Positions 1-9,022 are shown, numbered from the stretch's first letter. The stretch: 35,941 nucleotides of DNA from Ferrithrix thermotolerans DSM 19514 (GCA_945861325.1 CAMATY010000006.1:1-35941), one strand, 5' to 3'. The notes: generated by a model from the letters alone, not told the origin. A program made the numbers and translations.

Positions 1-1049
1 TTGCTGTGGCCGCGCACAAAACGCTCGCCGCCTTCGACGATGCTTGCACCTGCATCACACAACGCACTCAGGTCACATAGTTCGCTAATACTTGACGACT
101 CACTAAAACGTTTTCGCAGTTCACCACCGACTGGATATCCAGTTAGATACCAGCCAGCGTGCTTTCGAAACTCACGAATGCCACGACCAGGTGGAAAGTG
201 TGCTTCAAGTGCGGTTGCATGGCGCAACATCACATCAAGAACCCAACCGAGTTTTGGCGTTGCTGGTATCGGCTCGCCATTAAACATCGCCACCATGTCA
301 CGAAATAGCCATGGCTTACCGAGACATCCACGACCAATTACAACGCCGTCGCATCTAGTCACGCGCATCATTTCTTGTGCGTCGTTGGCTTCCCAAATAT
401 CGCCGTTGCCCAGCACGGGTATATCAGTCACTGCATTTTTTAGTTCAGTGATTGCTTCCCACCTTGCAAAAGGTGCATAGTGTTGCTGCGCGGTTCGCGC
501 ATGCAACGCGATTGCTGAAACACCAGCGTCTTGGCAGATCAATCCAGTGTGAATAAAAGTCAAGAGATCGTCATTTAATCCCATCCGAAATTTACATGTC
601 ACCGGAATACCAAATGCACTCGCGGTCTTGACTGCAGTCGTAACAATTTCACGCAATAAATTTTTCTTCAGTGGTACTGCTGCTCCACCACCACGACGAG
701 TTACTTTTGGTGCAGGGCAACCAAAATTCAAATCAATGTGATCAACTGCATTGCGTCGACCGAGTTGAGTAATCGCGTTCGCCATGATCGTTGGGTCGCT
801 GCCATAAAGTTGCAAACTGCGAAACGATTCATCCTTGCCAAAAGCAATCATCGCTTCAGTCTTTGGATTTTTATAGACAAGTGCAGCGGCCATGACCATC
901 TCGTTGACATAAACAAGACCGGGCCCAAACTCGCGGCAAAGTGTGCGAAACGGTTGATTGGTTACGCCAGCCATCGGCGCGAGAACGACTGGCGGCCAGA
1001 TACTTTTTTCACCAAGTTTCAGAGGTTTGGCGACAATCAAATCTTTCAT
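1..1049 (-). CDS. dusB: tRNA-dihydrouridine synthase, DusB-like (partial, C-terminus outside window)
   Basis: Flavoenzyme that reduces uridines in the tRNA D-loop. I translated it directly from the minus strand; 349 complete codons are visible and no stop is reached before base 1. Seen: the N-terminal FMN-barrel motif APMAGVTNQPFR at about residues 24-35, the catalytic cysteine in NFGCPAPKV (Cys111), a CKFRMG strand, and GNGDI and GRG phosphate-binding turns further on. These are hallmarks of the Dus family, and the order fits DusB best. The ATG overlaps the tsaD stop as ATGA, so the gene is the last visible member of the tsaE-tsaB-rimI-tsaD operon and is probably translationally coupled to it. 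Subfamily assignment is by motif only. Confidence 0.93.
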   Translation of the reverse strand, partial: MKDLIVAKPLKLGEKSIWPPVVLAPMAGVTNQPFRTLCREFGPGLVYVNEMVMAAALVYKNPKTEAMIAFGKDESFRSLQLYGSDPTIMANAITQLGRRNAVDHIDLNFGCPAPKVTRRGGGAAVPLKKNLLREIVTTAVKTASAFGIPVTCKFRMGLNDDLLTFIHTGLICQDAGVSAIALHARTAQQHYAPFARWEAITELKNAVTDIPVLGNGDIWEANDAQEMMRVTRCDGVVIGRGCLGKPWLFRDMVAMFNGEPIPATPKLGWVLDVMLRHATALEAHFPPGRGIREFRKHAGWYLTGYPVGGELRKRFSESSSISELCDLSALCDAGASIVEGGERFVRGHS

Positions 1050-2086
1050 TTTTGCGCCACCGTCAACCCAAGATTCGGGTACGCCCCAGCATCAAGAGCA
1101 GTCGCCCCTGTCAAGCGCAGTCGATGCCAACCAGCCGACGCAATCATCGCCGCATTATCTGTGCACATGGTTAATGACGGTAACACCACGCGAAAATCTT
1201 TTCGGGCACACGCCACAGAAATCTCACTGCGCAGATACGAATTGGCTGCTACTCCTCCGCCAATTGCCACAGTCCGAGCACCTAAATTCTCGGCCGCACG
1301 CAAAGTTTTAGCAACGAGAACATCTACAACTGCTGCCTGAAACGAAGCAGCGATGTCTTTGGTTTTTGACTCAGGATATTTTCGAACATGATTAATCACC
1401 GCGGTTTTTAATCCACTAAACGAAACATCAAGCCCGTCATTAAGCATCGCTCGCGGAAAGTCAATTGCTGCAGCGTCGCCTGTTTTAGCCAACGCATCAA
1501 TTGCTGGTCCACCTGGATAACCCAGATCAAGAAACCGTGCGACTTTGTCAAATGCTTCGCCAGCGGCATCATCGCGAGTTTGCCCAACTATTTTGTAAAC
1601 ACCATGCTCACGAACTTCGACTAGCAAAGTGTTTCCACCCGAAACAAGAAGTACGAGTAATGGAAACTCAACATTGGGATCATCCAACATCGCGGCGTAA
1701 AGATGAGCTTCAAGATGGTTAACGCCGACGAACGGCACGTCTAGAACAAGTGCAACAGACTTTGCAGCCGCAACGCCAACTAATAGTGCGCCAATTAGCC
1801 CAGGCCCAACAGTTGCAGCAACTGCATCAACACGGTCAAAACTCAAACCAGATTTCTCAACTGCTTGGCTGATCACGGGCGTGATTGCCTCAAGATGAGC
1901 GCGACTTGCGATCTCGGGTACGACACCGCCAAAGCGAGCGTGAATTTCTAATTGCGATGCCACAACCGATGACAGCACATCGTTGCCACCGATTACTAAT
2001 GATGCTGCAGTTTCATCACAACTTGTTTCGATACCGAGCACAACGGTTGAACTATCAATCGTTAGATCACTAATCGTCGAGCTCAC
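1046..2086 (-). CDS. tsaD: tRNA N6-threonylcarbamoyladenosine (t6A) transferase TsaD
   Basis: Transfers the threonylcarbamoyl group to A37 of ANN-decoding tRNAs, working with TsaB and TsaE. The protein has 346 residues, near the family norm. Seen: the ASKHA N-terminal motif LGIETSCDETAA (about residues 17-28), GPGLIGALLVG, the metal-binding pair in NHLEAHLYA (His124 and His128), and the C-terminal TDNAAMIA motif. The start is a GTG whose bases overlap the rimI stop (GTGA), giving a 4-bp overlap; dusB overlaps the other end. The first 14 or so residues before VVLGIETS are longer than usual, so a slightly later start is possible. TsaC, the enzyme that makes threonylcarbamoyl-AMP, is not in this window. 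Confidence 0.97.
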   Translation of the reverse strand: MSSTISDLTIDSSTVVLGIETSCDETAASLVIGGNDVLSSVVASQLEIHARFGGVVPEIASRAHLEAITPVISQAVEKSGLSFDRVDAVAATVGPGLIGALLVGVAAAKSVALVLDVPFVGVNHLEAHLYAAMLDDPNVEFPLLVLLVSGGNTLLVEVREHGVYKIVGQTRDDAAGEAFDKVARFLDLGYPGGPAIDALAKTGDAAAIDFPRAMLNDGLDVSFSGLKTAVINHVRKYPESKTKDIAASFQAAVVDVLVAKTLRAAENLGARTVAIGGGVAANSYLRSEISVACARKDFRVVLPSLTMCTDNAAMIASAGWHRLRLTGATALDAGAYPNLGLTVAQK

Positions 2087-2661
2087 ATTCGACTTCTCTC
2101 AATTTGTCGCAGTCGGGATGCGAATTCTTGTTGTTGCACATCGGAACACCACATCACGATTGCGTCATCACGATTTTCGTAATATTTCTCGCGGATTCCG
2201 GCTGGTACAAAACCAAACCGCTGGTACAACTGTTGTGCTGAAGTGTTGGTGTTGCGCACCTCAAGAGTCATTGCTGCACACCCGCGTCGATTTGCTTCCC
2301 ATGCCAGATCCAGCAATAACTCGGTAGCGATTCCGCGACTTCGCCACATTGGATGCACTGCAATATTGGTTAGATGCGCGTCTTGTTCTACATAGAGCAG
2401 GCCGCCATATCCAACGAGTTGATCTGCAATCGTGCCAACTAGATAGTGGCGCTTACCACTTCGCATTTGTTCGAGTTCTTCGACGAAAACTTGTGCTGTC
2501 CACGGTCGCGGATAAACCTGTTGCTCGATTGGCATAATGCTGCGAATGTGGGCGCGACGCATCTGCGCAATCTCTAATGCTGGCGAAACATTTAATTCGT
2601 CTAAATTTTCTGAACTTTTATCACTTGAGTTTGTTCGAATAAATCGATCTCGAATGCTCAT
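2083..2661 (-). CDS. rimI: GNAT N-acetyltransferase, RimI-like
   Basis: A GNAT-fold acetyltransferase of the type that acetylates the N-terminal alanine of ribosomal protein S18. Seen: the central GNAT strand HLTNIAVHP followed by the acetyl-CoA loop RSRGIATELL (about residues 107-116), then LEVRNTNTSAQQLYQRFGF and the C-terminal YYENRDDAIVM, a very RimI-like ending. At 192 residues it is about 35 longer than a typical RimI because of a polar N-terminal segment. The start is kept because its ATG overlaps the tsaB stop by 4 bp (ATGA); an internal ATG at 2562 would give a normal-length RimI. It lies between tsaB and tsaD as in many Actinobacteria. The true substrate cannot be read from the sequence. 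Confidence 0.92.
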   Translation of the reverse strand: MSIRDRFIRTNSSDKSSENLDELNVSPALEIAQMRRAHIRSIMPIEQQVYPRPWTAQVFVEELEQMRSGKRHYLVGTIADQLVGYGGLLYVEQDAHLTNIAVHPMWRSRGIATELLLDLAWEANRRGCAAMTLEVRNTNTSAQQLYQRFGFVPAGIREKYYENRDDAIVMWCSDVQQQEFASRLRQIERSRM

Positions 2662-3371
2662 GAGTTGACTCTCGTTTGCCAGTTAATTTCTGCGTCAGGT
2701 GCCCGAAGATATAACGCCTGCACTTCAACACAAGTTTGCCACTGCTCGTGCAACGCAAGTTCTGCAGCAATGATCGCCAAAACATTTGCACTTGGTTGTG
2801 CTAACTGCTCGCTCGCCCACTCAATTGACAGACCTGTTGCTTCGAGCGATTCGCTCATCGCGTTTTGATGTCGCTGTGCGCCATTGCCAACGATCAATGC
2901 CGATTGACCGCGATCAACGAGGTCTGCCACGCAATCGCTGACCTTGCCAACAACTGGTGGCTTGACTTCAATGCTCGGACCAAGATCATTGCGATACATC
3001 GCCCAATAAAGTTCTCCGCGTCGTGCATCTATTGTCGCCAAAACGACTCGTTGCGTTGCGACAACCGAGCGTGCCAAAATATCCAAACTTGAAATACCAA
3101 TTATTGGGATATCAAGAACTTGAGCGATTGTCTTGGCGCTGGCGATACCAACACGCATGCCAGTAAACAAACCAGGCCCAATATCTACTGCGACAACATC
3201 TATTTCGAACATCGCAATATCTGCTTGTTGGCTAACACTTTTAATCATCGGTGTGAGCAACTCAGCATGGCGCCGATCACTCGTCACATGAGCACTGGCC
3301 AAAAGTTGCTTTGAGTTGTTGATCGCCACACTGACAGCGTCGGTTGAAGTATCAATTGCTAAAACAATCAC
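2658..3371 (-). CDS. tsaB: t6A biosynthesis scaffold protein TsaB
   Basis: Non-catalytic ASKHA paralogue of TsaD that forms the TsaB-TsaD heterodimer for tRNA t6A modification. The protein has 237 residues, as usual. Seen: N-terminal MIVLAIDTST, RHAELLTPMI (about residues 39-48), and the conserved DIGPGLFTGMRVGIASAKTI block (about 67-86), which is the most diagnostic TsaB segment. The metal-binding HxxxH of TsaD is absent, as expected. It lies 5 bp after tsaE and overlaps rimI by 4 bp. Confidence 0.96.
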   Translation of the reverse strand: MIVLAIDTSTDAVSVAINNSKQLLASAHVTSDRRHAELLTPMIKSVSQQADIAMFEIDVVAVDIGPGLFTGMRVGIASAKTIAQVLDIPIIGISSLDILARSVVATQRVVLATIDARRGELYWAMYRNDLGPSIEVKPPVVGKVSDCVADLVDRGQSALIVGNGAQRHQNAMSESLEATGLSIEWASEQLAQPSANVLAIIAAELALHEQWQTCVEVQALYLRAPDAEINWQTRVNS

Positions 3372-3376
3372 TGGCT

Positions 3377-3877
3377 TTAGCCTCGCACCAAATCACTAAA
3401 TTTTGTGGCAAGTTCATCGCTTATTTTTTGCCAACGACTCAGCCATTGCTGACCACGCAGCTCAATTTCGACACGGCGCGAATTAATCACCTCAACATCA
3501 GTTGAATGTGAGAACCGAATAATTAAAGCATCACCCAGTTCATTGCCAACTATGTCGCCCCACTCAACCACAATGACGCCGCCGATGTCTTGCAATTCAT
3601 CCAAGCCAAGGTCGGCCAATTCTCCGGTGCGTTCAAGTCGATATAGATCGGCATGGTGTAAAGCCATCCGACCACTTCCGTAATTGTGCAGCAAATTAAA
3701 TGTTGGCGAAGTGATCGGCTCGGTGATGCCCAGTGCCTGACCAAAAAATTGTGTGAAAGTAGTTTTGCCAGATCCGATATCTCCGGCCAAGACGATCATG
3801 TCGCGCGGCCTTAAATGTGCGGCTAAGACTTCGGCTAGGTACGCAGTGTCTTTTAACGAGGTAACAGAAAATTTCAT
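3377..3877 (-). CDS. tsaE: t6A biosynthesis ATPase TsaE
   Basis: Small P-loop ATPase that binds and resets the TsaB-TsaD complex. The protein has 166 residues. Seen: Walker A GDIGSGKTT (about residues 32-40, Lys38), then SPTFNLLHNYG and LHHADLYRL, the usual TsaE SPTF and DLYRL signatures, and the acidic VVEWGD motif. It lies 5 bp after alr and 5 bp before tsaB, so it belongs to one alr-tsaE-tsaB-rimI-tsaD-dusB transcription unit. Confidence 0.96.
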   Translation of the reverse strand: MKFSVTSLKDTAYLAEVLAAHLRPRDMIVLAGDIGSGKTTFTQFFGQALGITEPITSPTFNLLHNYGSGRMALHHADLYRLERTGELADLGLDELQDIGGVIVVEWGDIVGNELGDALIIRFSHSTDVEVINSRRVEIELRGQQWLSRWQKISDELATKFSDLVRG

Positions 3878-3882
3878 GATTG

Positions 3883-5016
3883 CTATTTTTTTGAAGTGAT
3901 GTAACGGCGTGGGACGCGAGAACTTATGCCGCAGACAATCTCATAACCAATTGTCTCAAGACTTGTTGCAATCTGATTGGCAGTAATTGTTTGACTAACT
4001 TGTGTGCCAAGCAAGACTGCATGATCACCAATCTTGATCGGCATTTCACCACAATTAACCATCAGTTGGTCCATTGTTACGACACCAACGATTGGGCAAC
4101 GCTTGCCATTTATTAATACATCTCCGCCGACAGACCAAAGTCGTCGGGGTATGCCATCGGCATACCCAATCGGCAATGTGGCAATTGTTGCTGGACGATC
4201 AAGTTTGTAACGCAGGCCATATGAAATACCTTCACCAGCACCAAGACGTTGCAGATGTGCAACACGGGCGTGAACCGACATCACTGGTTTCAATTTTGTG
4301 GAAATTGATTCAAGTTCAATACTTGGAGCGATGCCATAAATTGCAATTCCGACTCGCACAATATCTGTGGTCAAATCTAAGTTGCGCAACGACGCCGACG
4401 AATTAGCGGTGTGAACATATTTTGGCCGTAGTGAGTTTTGTTCAAGCAACTTCACGATTTCGCGAAACTTCGTGAGTTGCAAATCTGTCTGGCTATGTTC
4501 AGGCAAATCAGCCGCCGCAAAATGTGTATAAACACCTTCGAGTTTCAATGATTGCAGTTTGCTGACCTGTTTGGCACGCGCCAACGCATCTTCAATTGGT
4601 GCACCAACCCGATGCATTCCAGTGTCAACTTTCAGATGCACTTTACCAATCACTCCGAGTCGTTCAGCAGTTGCCCCATAACTGGAGATATTTGCTTCGT
4701 TATATACGGTTGCACAAACATCGTCTAGCAACATTTGTTCGTGTTGGGCTTGTGGTTGCTCGCTAACAATAAGTATCGGTGCGGTAATTTTTGCGCGGCG
4801 CAACTCGTGCGCCTCATCGGCGAGCGCCACACATAATCCACGAGCCCCAGAATCCAAGGCTGTTCGCGCAACTTCAACTGCGCCGTGTCCGTATCCATTT
4901 GCTTTAACAGTTGCCCAAAGTTCTGCTTGACCCGCTTGCGCGACAAGAGTTTCGACGTTGTTGGCTAGTGCACTTAGGTCAATCTCGGCCCAAGCCCAAC
5001 GATTAGTTGTACTCAT
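3883..5016 (-). CDS. alr: alanine racemase (PLP-dependent)
   Basis: Interconverts L- and D-alanine for peptidoglycan. The protein has 377 residues, normal for the family. Seen: the PLP lysine in TVKANGYGHG (Lys38), the substrate-binding arginine in MHRVG (Arg136), HTANSSA, the IYG-containing strand before residue 230, and the second catalytic base in GISYGLRY (Tyr266). The C-terminal beta domain includes TLPIGYADG and VTMDQLMVN. The order acpS-alr-tsaE is common in Actinobacteria. It begins 18 bp downstream of acpS. Confidence 0.97.
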   Translation of the reverse strand: MSTTNRWAWAEIDLSALANNVETLVAQAGQAELWATVKANGYGHGAVEVARTALDSGARGLCVALADEAHELRRAKITAPILIVSEQPQAQHEQMLLDDVCATVYNEANISSYGATAERLGVIGKVHLKVDTGMHRVGAPIEDALARAKQVSKLQSLKLEGVYTHFAAADLPEHSQTDLQLTKFREIVKLLEQNSLRPKYVHTANSSASLRNLDLTTDIVRVGIAIYGIAPSIELESISTKLKPVMSVHARVAHLQRLGAGEGISYGLRYKLDRPATIATLPIGYADGIPRRLWSVGGDVLINGKRCPIVGVVTMDQLMVNCGEMPIKIGDHAVLLGTQVSQTITANQIATSLETIGYEIVCGISSRVPRRYITSKK

Positions 5017-5034
5017 CGCAGAACGAATGCGAAC

Positions 5035-5400
5035 TCAGTGGCTCGCGACGATGGCCACGGCCGTGTCATGAGTGTGCGAAAGCGAAACATGCCATGCAGT
5101 GACGCCTTGTTCACGCGCAAGTTCTGCCGCTCGGCCTGTGACGATTAATTCGGGGGCACCAGAAGCGTGGCTACGAATCGAAACATCCTGCAAATCAAAT
5201 GCACCAAGACCGACACCGAGTGCCTTCATTGTTGCCTCACGAACTGCAAATCGTGCGGCCAGATTAGGGGCCGAATCTTGACGATCGGCGACTGAATCTA
5301 ATTCTTGTTGTGTGAAGACTCTGGTGCGCAATGTCGGCGTGCGCTCTAATGCATCGCGAAAACGCGAAACACTTACTGCGTCAATGCCGAGGCCGATCAT
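5035..5400 (-). CDS. acpS: holo-[acyl-carrier-protein] synthase
   Basis: Transfers 4'-phosphopantetheine from CoA to acyl carrier protein. The protein has 121 residues from the ATG at 5400; a GTG codon directly upstream (5403) could also serve. Seen: IGLGIDAVSVSRF, the N-terminal metal-binding Asp motif; ARFAVREATMKALG, containing the metal-binding Glu and the Lys of the family signature; and the C-terminal VSLSHTHDTAVAIV. It lies 14 bp from glmS and 18 bp from alr in the same orientation. It is a complete, ordinary copy. Confidence 0.96.
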   Translation of the reverse strand: MIGLGIDAVSVSRFRDALERTPTLRTRVFTQQELDSVADRQDSAPNLAARFAVREATMKALGVGLGAFDLQDVSIRSHASGAPELIVTGRAAELAREQGVTAWHVSLSHTHDTAVAIVASH

Positions 5401-5414
5401 CACTGTTTGACTTT

Positions 5415-8400
5415 CTAGCGCGAACGCCAGTGGTCGGCCATCTCGCTGATCGGCAAAATCAACAAGTCAGCAACAGGAACTTCGGCAAGCCGGTCTTCGC
5501 GAAATGAACCTTCGGTTTCTGTTACCCAGTCAACTAGACGGTCGTAACGACGGTCGTATCCTTGCAACACCGCTCGCATTGCAGTTGCCGCAAGATGATC
5601 GTGAAACATCACATGCAACAAGGTGATACCAGTTGTCTCTCCACCTTTAGTTTCAGGAACCATAATCACGGTGCGGTTATCGCTGCGACCGCGAGCAACT
5701 AGCACCTCTTGATCACTGGCTACTCTTCGCTTTGTGCCAACTAGTGCAGAGTTGCGATCAACTCGTGACGAAAGATTTTTTGACATTCCACCACGATCAA
5801 CAATTGTGATCGTGCCAGAGTTGCTGGCGATATCTCCTTCAATGCGATATCGCGTGAACCCAGTCACCGAACTCACCGCAGCGTCTAGATCAGCGACTAT
5901 TTTTAACACGCGATATGAAAGTCGTTCGCGAGCAACACCAGCCTCAAGCAACGCCTTGACCAACGGTCGATCGAACAAACCTTCGTCGCTGCGCGAAATA
6001 CCGACAGTGACAGTTTTGGCTTGATGCTTAATTGCGTCAACTGGACGAGTTAATTCGTCGACACCGCGAGTTAGCGCACTTGTTAGATCATCTAACAATA
6101 ATTCTGGCGAAGCGATCTTGCCAGAAGTTTGCTGATAAGACTGCACAGGATCACTTGAAAGTGTGTCGCGCAACATCGTCACGATGCGCACTGCAGTGCT
6201 GGCTTCAAGATTGCCGTCGTAATTGCCCGTTGCCAACGCATCGGTGAACCTTGTGGCTGGCACAGGTAACAAGGCACGAATCTTGGTCAGCAATACATTT
6301 GCATCCCCGCCTCGTTCAACTGCATGTTCAATAACTTCGCGCGCTTCACGCAATGGACGGGCAAGTGCATCAATCGCCAGTGCAGCCTCATAGCCAAATA
6401 AATGTCCCACCATCACACTCAAAATGAAAGCAAGACTCGACTCAACATTTGGTACTAGGAGCACGGCCGCTGCTGCATCAAATCGATGCTGACCAGCCGA
6501 AGCGACAACGATCGGCAACGCTTTATGCGCTCGATAAATTGCGATTTCTTTGGCCACATCAGATGCGGTGCCCTCAAGCAGGCCAGTTGCGCAAACAAAA
6601 ATCAACGGCTCACATGACAGGTCAATATGTTTTTTGTCTTCAGTTGTGTCACTCGAAATTGATTTGTAGCAAAGTTCAGACAATTTAATGCGAACCTCTT
6701 GTGCCGCAATCGTGTTCATCCCATTACCAACAACTGTCCAATAACGACGAGCCGATGCAAACTGCTTTGCTGCTGTCGCAATTGCTGGTCGTGTTGCAAG
6801 CACTTCAACTAACGCATCTGGAATCGTGCGTAAGCCGGCAAGCAACTCATGTCGAGCTTTATCGGTTGACTTACCAGCCGCACTTGACAACGCACATGCA
6901 TACAACGCACCAGCCGCAACCTGTGCATAGAACGCTTTTGTACTGGCAACACTCATCTCAACATCGCGACCATCTGATGTATACATCACGCCGTCGGCCT
7001 TCATCGAGAGTTCAGTGCCACGACGATTGACGATCGCTAAAACACTTGCACCGCGAGCGCGAGCAAGATCTACTGTGCGATTTGTATCTGTTGTCGTGCC
7101 ACTTTGACTGATTGCAACAATCAAAGTGTCGCTCATGTCAAGCGTTAATTCAAAACCAGAAAGTTCGCTGGCGGGCAACGCATCAATGTTGAGGTGGATA
7201 TCAACAAGTTGCTTGAGAAGTCTTGCCAGCGCTTGCCCAGCAATAGCAGCCGTGCCTTGCCCGATTACGCGAACTTTAGTAATCGCACCAGACGCAAGTC
7301 GATCGCGCACCGTTTTCGGAAGAACTGCTTCACCAAGTTCGGCAACCAGTAAGCCATTTTTCTCGACGATTCGACCGCGCAGAGTTTTGTGAAAGCTCTG
7401 CGGTGCTTCTTCGATTTCTTTTGATAAAAAGTGCTTGTGTTCACCACGATTGATATCGCGAGTTGTAATTTCTGCTGTCAAAATATCGCTCTCGCTCAGC
7501 GCAATTTGGCTGCCGTCATAAGACTGCAAAACAATTCCGCTTAGTTCACCAGCATCAGCGACACAAAGTGTTACGACTTGCCCGCGACTTGAAGGATTAT
7601 CTGGGTCGGCAAGTGCTTCGCCGTCCATCCGCACATACTTGAGCGTCTCTTCGACAACTCCGTATGGTTCGCTGGCTACGACATAGCGATCTTCGGCAAG
7701 ACCGATGCTCAGTCCTTGACCACTGCCGTGCAATGCAAGTAGAAGTTTTTCTGGTTCGTTGGCACTGGCTACCGCAATTGCAACTGATCCTTCGAATTTT
7801 GCGACAGTTTCACGAAATGCATCAGTCAAAGAACTAGTAGTTGCCAAACGCCGTGAGACCAAAGCCGGAATAACTTTTGCATCGGTAGTAATTGGCCCGG
7901 CAACTCGCAAACTATTTTGAGCCCGAAGATCTGCGTGATTGTCGACATCGCCATTAAGTGCAGCAACCAAATATGCATCATTGTGTTTGCGCTCAAGTTC
8001 TTCGCTATTTACTGGATGAGCATTTGGCTCCGAGATGATCCCGACGCTTGCCCACCTTGTGTGCGCTAAAACTGCAACCTGCGAATTTGGTTGCGAAATA
8101 CACAGGCGCAACAAATTATCTGTCTGCACTGCGTTACGCATCACTCGAGTGTTGTCACCCAGTTCACCAATTTCGGCCGCTGCTTTATAGACAAAAGACC
8201 AGGCATTTTCGGTGAGACGCACTGCACCCGACATAAACAACGCGTCATCACTGCGATTGGCAAGTAAAGACTTCACATTTTTATCTGTGCTCTTTAAGCC
8301 GTGACCCCAAACCAAAACATGCACGCCTGCCGAATCACGCCCACGCACCTCAAGACGATCTAGTCCCGAGAACGCTTGCTGGATAGAAAAATAACCACTG

Positions 8401-8822
8401 CGTGCCGATTTTGAAGCACCCTGTCCCGCCAATGCATCTACAAGTCGAGCCGTTCGAATTCGATCATTGCGCAACTCCCACAACGCATCTTTCGCGTTGA
8501 TGATCTGTTTCAAAACCAATTCTGCTGATGGATTTTGTACTTGCTCTGAACTTTCTACAGTCGCTTCAAAACTAGTGACAAACGCATCTAGTTGATCTAA
8601 TCGCGAAGTCATCTCAGCAACGAGTTGATGATTATCGGCCAAGCAGAACTGTCCAGCGTCTCCGCGTAAAAGCAGATCGGCATTTGCTACCAGACTTCCA
8701 ACCTCAGCAATTTTGTTTTGAGTGCTGTCACTAATTGCGCGGTCTAGAAGTTCAAGGACTTCTTTTGAGGTTGGCGTCGCGCGTCGGGTTGGTCGACTTA
8801 GCACGCAGATAATTCCGCACAT
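5415..8822 (-). CDS. glmS: enlarged glutamine-fructose-6-phosphate aminotransferase (GlmS-type, 1135 aa)
   Basis: Makes glucosamine-6-phosphate from fructose-6-phosphate and glutamine, first step to UDP-GlcNAc. The start is set at 8822 because this exposes the required N-terminal nucleophile (Met-Cys2-Gly-Ile-Ile); an upstream in-frame ATG would bury it. Glutaminase part: Cys2, RGRDSAGVHV (about 160-169), AHTRWAS (253-259) and the Asn290-Gly291 pair. Isomerase SIS domains: KHFLSKEIEEAP (463-474), SQSGTTTDTN (572-581), VASTKAF (625-631), then Lys713, Glu716 and His732 lining up with E. coli K485, E488 and H504, and AKTVTV (935-940) matching the C-terminal lysine 603 motif. E. coli GlmS has 609 residues; here there is an insertion of about 120 residues after strand 1, further insertions, and about 195 extra residues after the normal C-terminus. 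Catalytic residues are intact, so it is probably active. Confidence 0.88.
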   Translation of the reverse strand: MCGIICVLSRPTRRATPTSKEVLELLDRAISDSTQNKIAEVGSLVANADLLLRGDAGQFCLADNHQLVAEMTSRLDQLDAFVTSFEATVESSEQVQNPSAELVLKQIINAKDALWELRNDRIRTARLVDALAGQGASKSARSGYFSIQQAFSGLDRLEVRGRDSAGVHVLVWGHGLKSTDKNVKSLLANRSDDALFMSGAVRLTENAWSFVYKAAAEIGELGDNTRVMRNAVQTDNLLRLCISQPNSQVAVLAHTRWASVGIISEPNAHPVNSEELERKHNDAYLVAALNGDVDNHADLRAQNSLRVAGPITTDAKVIPALVSRRLATTSSLTDAFRETVAKFEGSVAIAVASANEPEKLLLALHGSGQGLSIGLAEDRYVVASEPYGVVEETLKYVRMDGEALADPDNPSSRGQVVTLCVADAGELSGIVLQSYDGSQIALSESDILTAEITTRDINRGEHKHFLSKEIEEAPQSFHKTLRGRIVEKNGLLVAELGEAVLPKTVRDRLASGAITKVRVIGQGTAAIAGQALARLLKQLVDIHLNIDALPASELSGFELTLDMSDTLIVAISQSGTTTDTNRTVDLARARGASVLAIVNRRGTELSMKADGVMYTSDGRDVEMSVASTKAFYAQVAAGALYACALSSAAGKSTDKARHELLAGLRTIPDALVEVLATRPAIATAAKQFASARRYWTVVGNGMNTIAAQEVRIKLSELCYKSISSDTTEDKKHIDLSCEPLIFVCATGLLEGTASDVAKEIAIYRAHKALPIVVASAGQHRFDAAAAVLLVPNVESSLAFILSVMVGHLFGYEAALAIDALARPLREAREVIEHAVERGGDANVLLTKIRALLPVPATRFTDALATGNYDGNLEASTAVRIVTMLRDTLSSDPVQSYQQTSGKIASPELLLDDLTSALTRGVDELTRPVDAIKHQAKTVTVGISRSDEGLFDRPLVKALLEAGVARERLSYRVLKIVADLDAAVSSVTGFTRYRIEGDIASNSGTITIVDRGGMSKNLSSRVDRNSALVGTKRRVASDQEVLVARGRSDNRTVIMVPETKGGETTGITLLHVMFHDHLAATAMRAVLQGYDRRYDRLVDWVTETEGSFREDRLAEVPVADLLILPISEMADHWRSR

Positions 8823-8894
8823 GGTTTCTAGTCTACTTTCGCAATTAACCCAGTCGTGCTGCGATCGCATCGGCCAGCGCAGTCGCAACAGACT
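8789..8894. repeat. left copy of the 106-bp glmM/glmS junction direct repeat
   Basis: Identical to 11978-12083 except for one base (8823 G against 12012 A), in the same orientation, 3189 bp apart. The copy contains the first 11 codons of the intact glmS, the 22-bp spacer, and the last 17 bp-triplets (including the stop) of glmM. Outside it the two loci are unrelated: to the left is the rest of real glmS, to the right is island DNA. It marks the left edge of the island. Confidence 0.95.
8845..8894 (-). pseudogene. glmM 3'-end fragment (last 16 or so codons plus stop)
   Basis: In the glmM frame this stretch reads [15 protein letters not shown] followed by TAA, identical to the C-terminus of the intact glmM at 12034. 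It has no upstream coding sequence, being cut at 8895. It is a by-product of the junction duplication and shows that glmM once ended 22 bp before glmS. Confidence 0.93.
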
Positions 8895-8935
8895 CCTATT
8901 GATTTCTCATTCGAACCAATAACGGATTCAAGGCC

Positions 8936-8963
8936 TTAATACAAAATACTCCGACTTTTACAA
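8936..8963 (-). promoter_or_regulatory. weak candidate promoter for glmS
   Basis: Read on the minus strand, a TTGTAA element (8958-8963) is separated by 16 bp from TATTAA (8936-8941), about 115 bp before the glmS start. It lies in island DNA just outside the left repeat. It is proposed mainly because the island separates glmS from glmM, so glmS now needs a promoter here. The match to consensus is modest (4 of 6 in each box). Confidence 0.22.
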
Positions 8964-9022
8964 CCAAGGTTGCCTGATACGTTATGTTATAGCGCGATAG
9001 TAAACTATGGCGCCAAAATTTT

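Noticed and set aside
1-480. Open 159-codon frame on the plus strand at the window edge
   Set aside because: The minus strand here encodes DusB without interruption, so the plus frame is a shadow.
738-1340. Open 200-codon frame on the plus strand
   Set aside because: It lies opposite dusB and tsaD, both with clear motifs; its product has no recognisable domain and no ribosome binding site.
8823-8888. Upstream in-frame ATG at 8888 as the glmS start
   Set aside because: It would add 22 residues that are glmM C-terminal and spacer codons in another frame and would hide the N-terminal Cys nucleophile.
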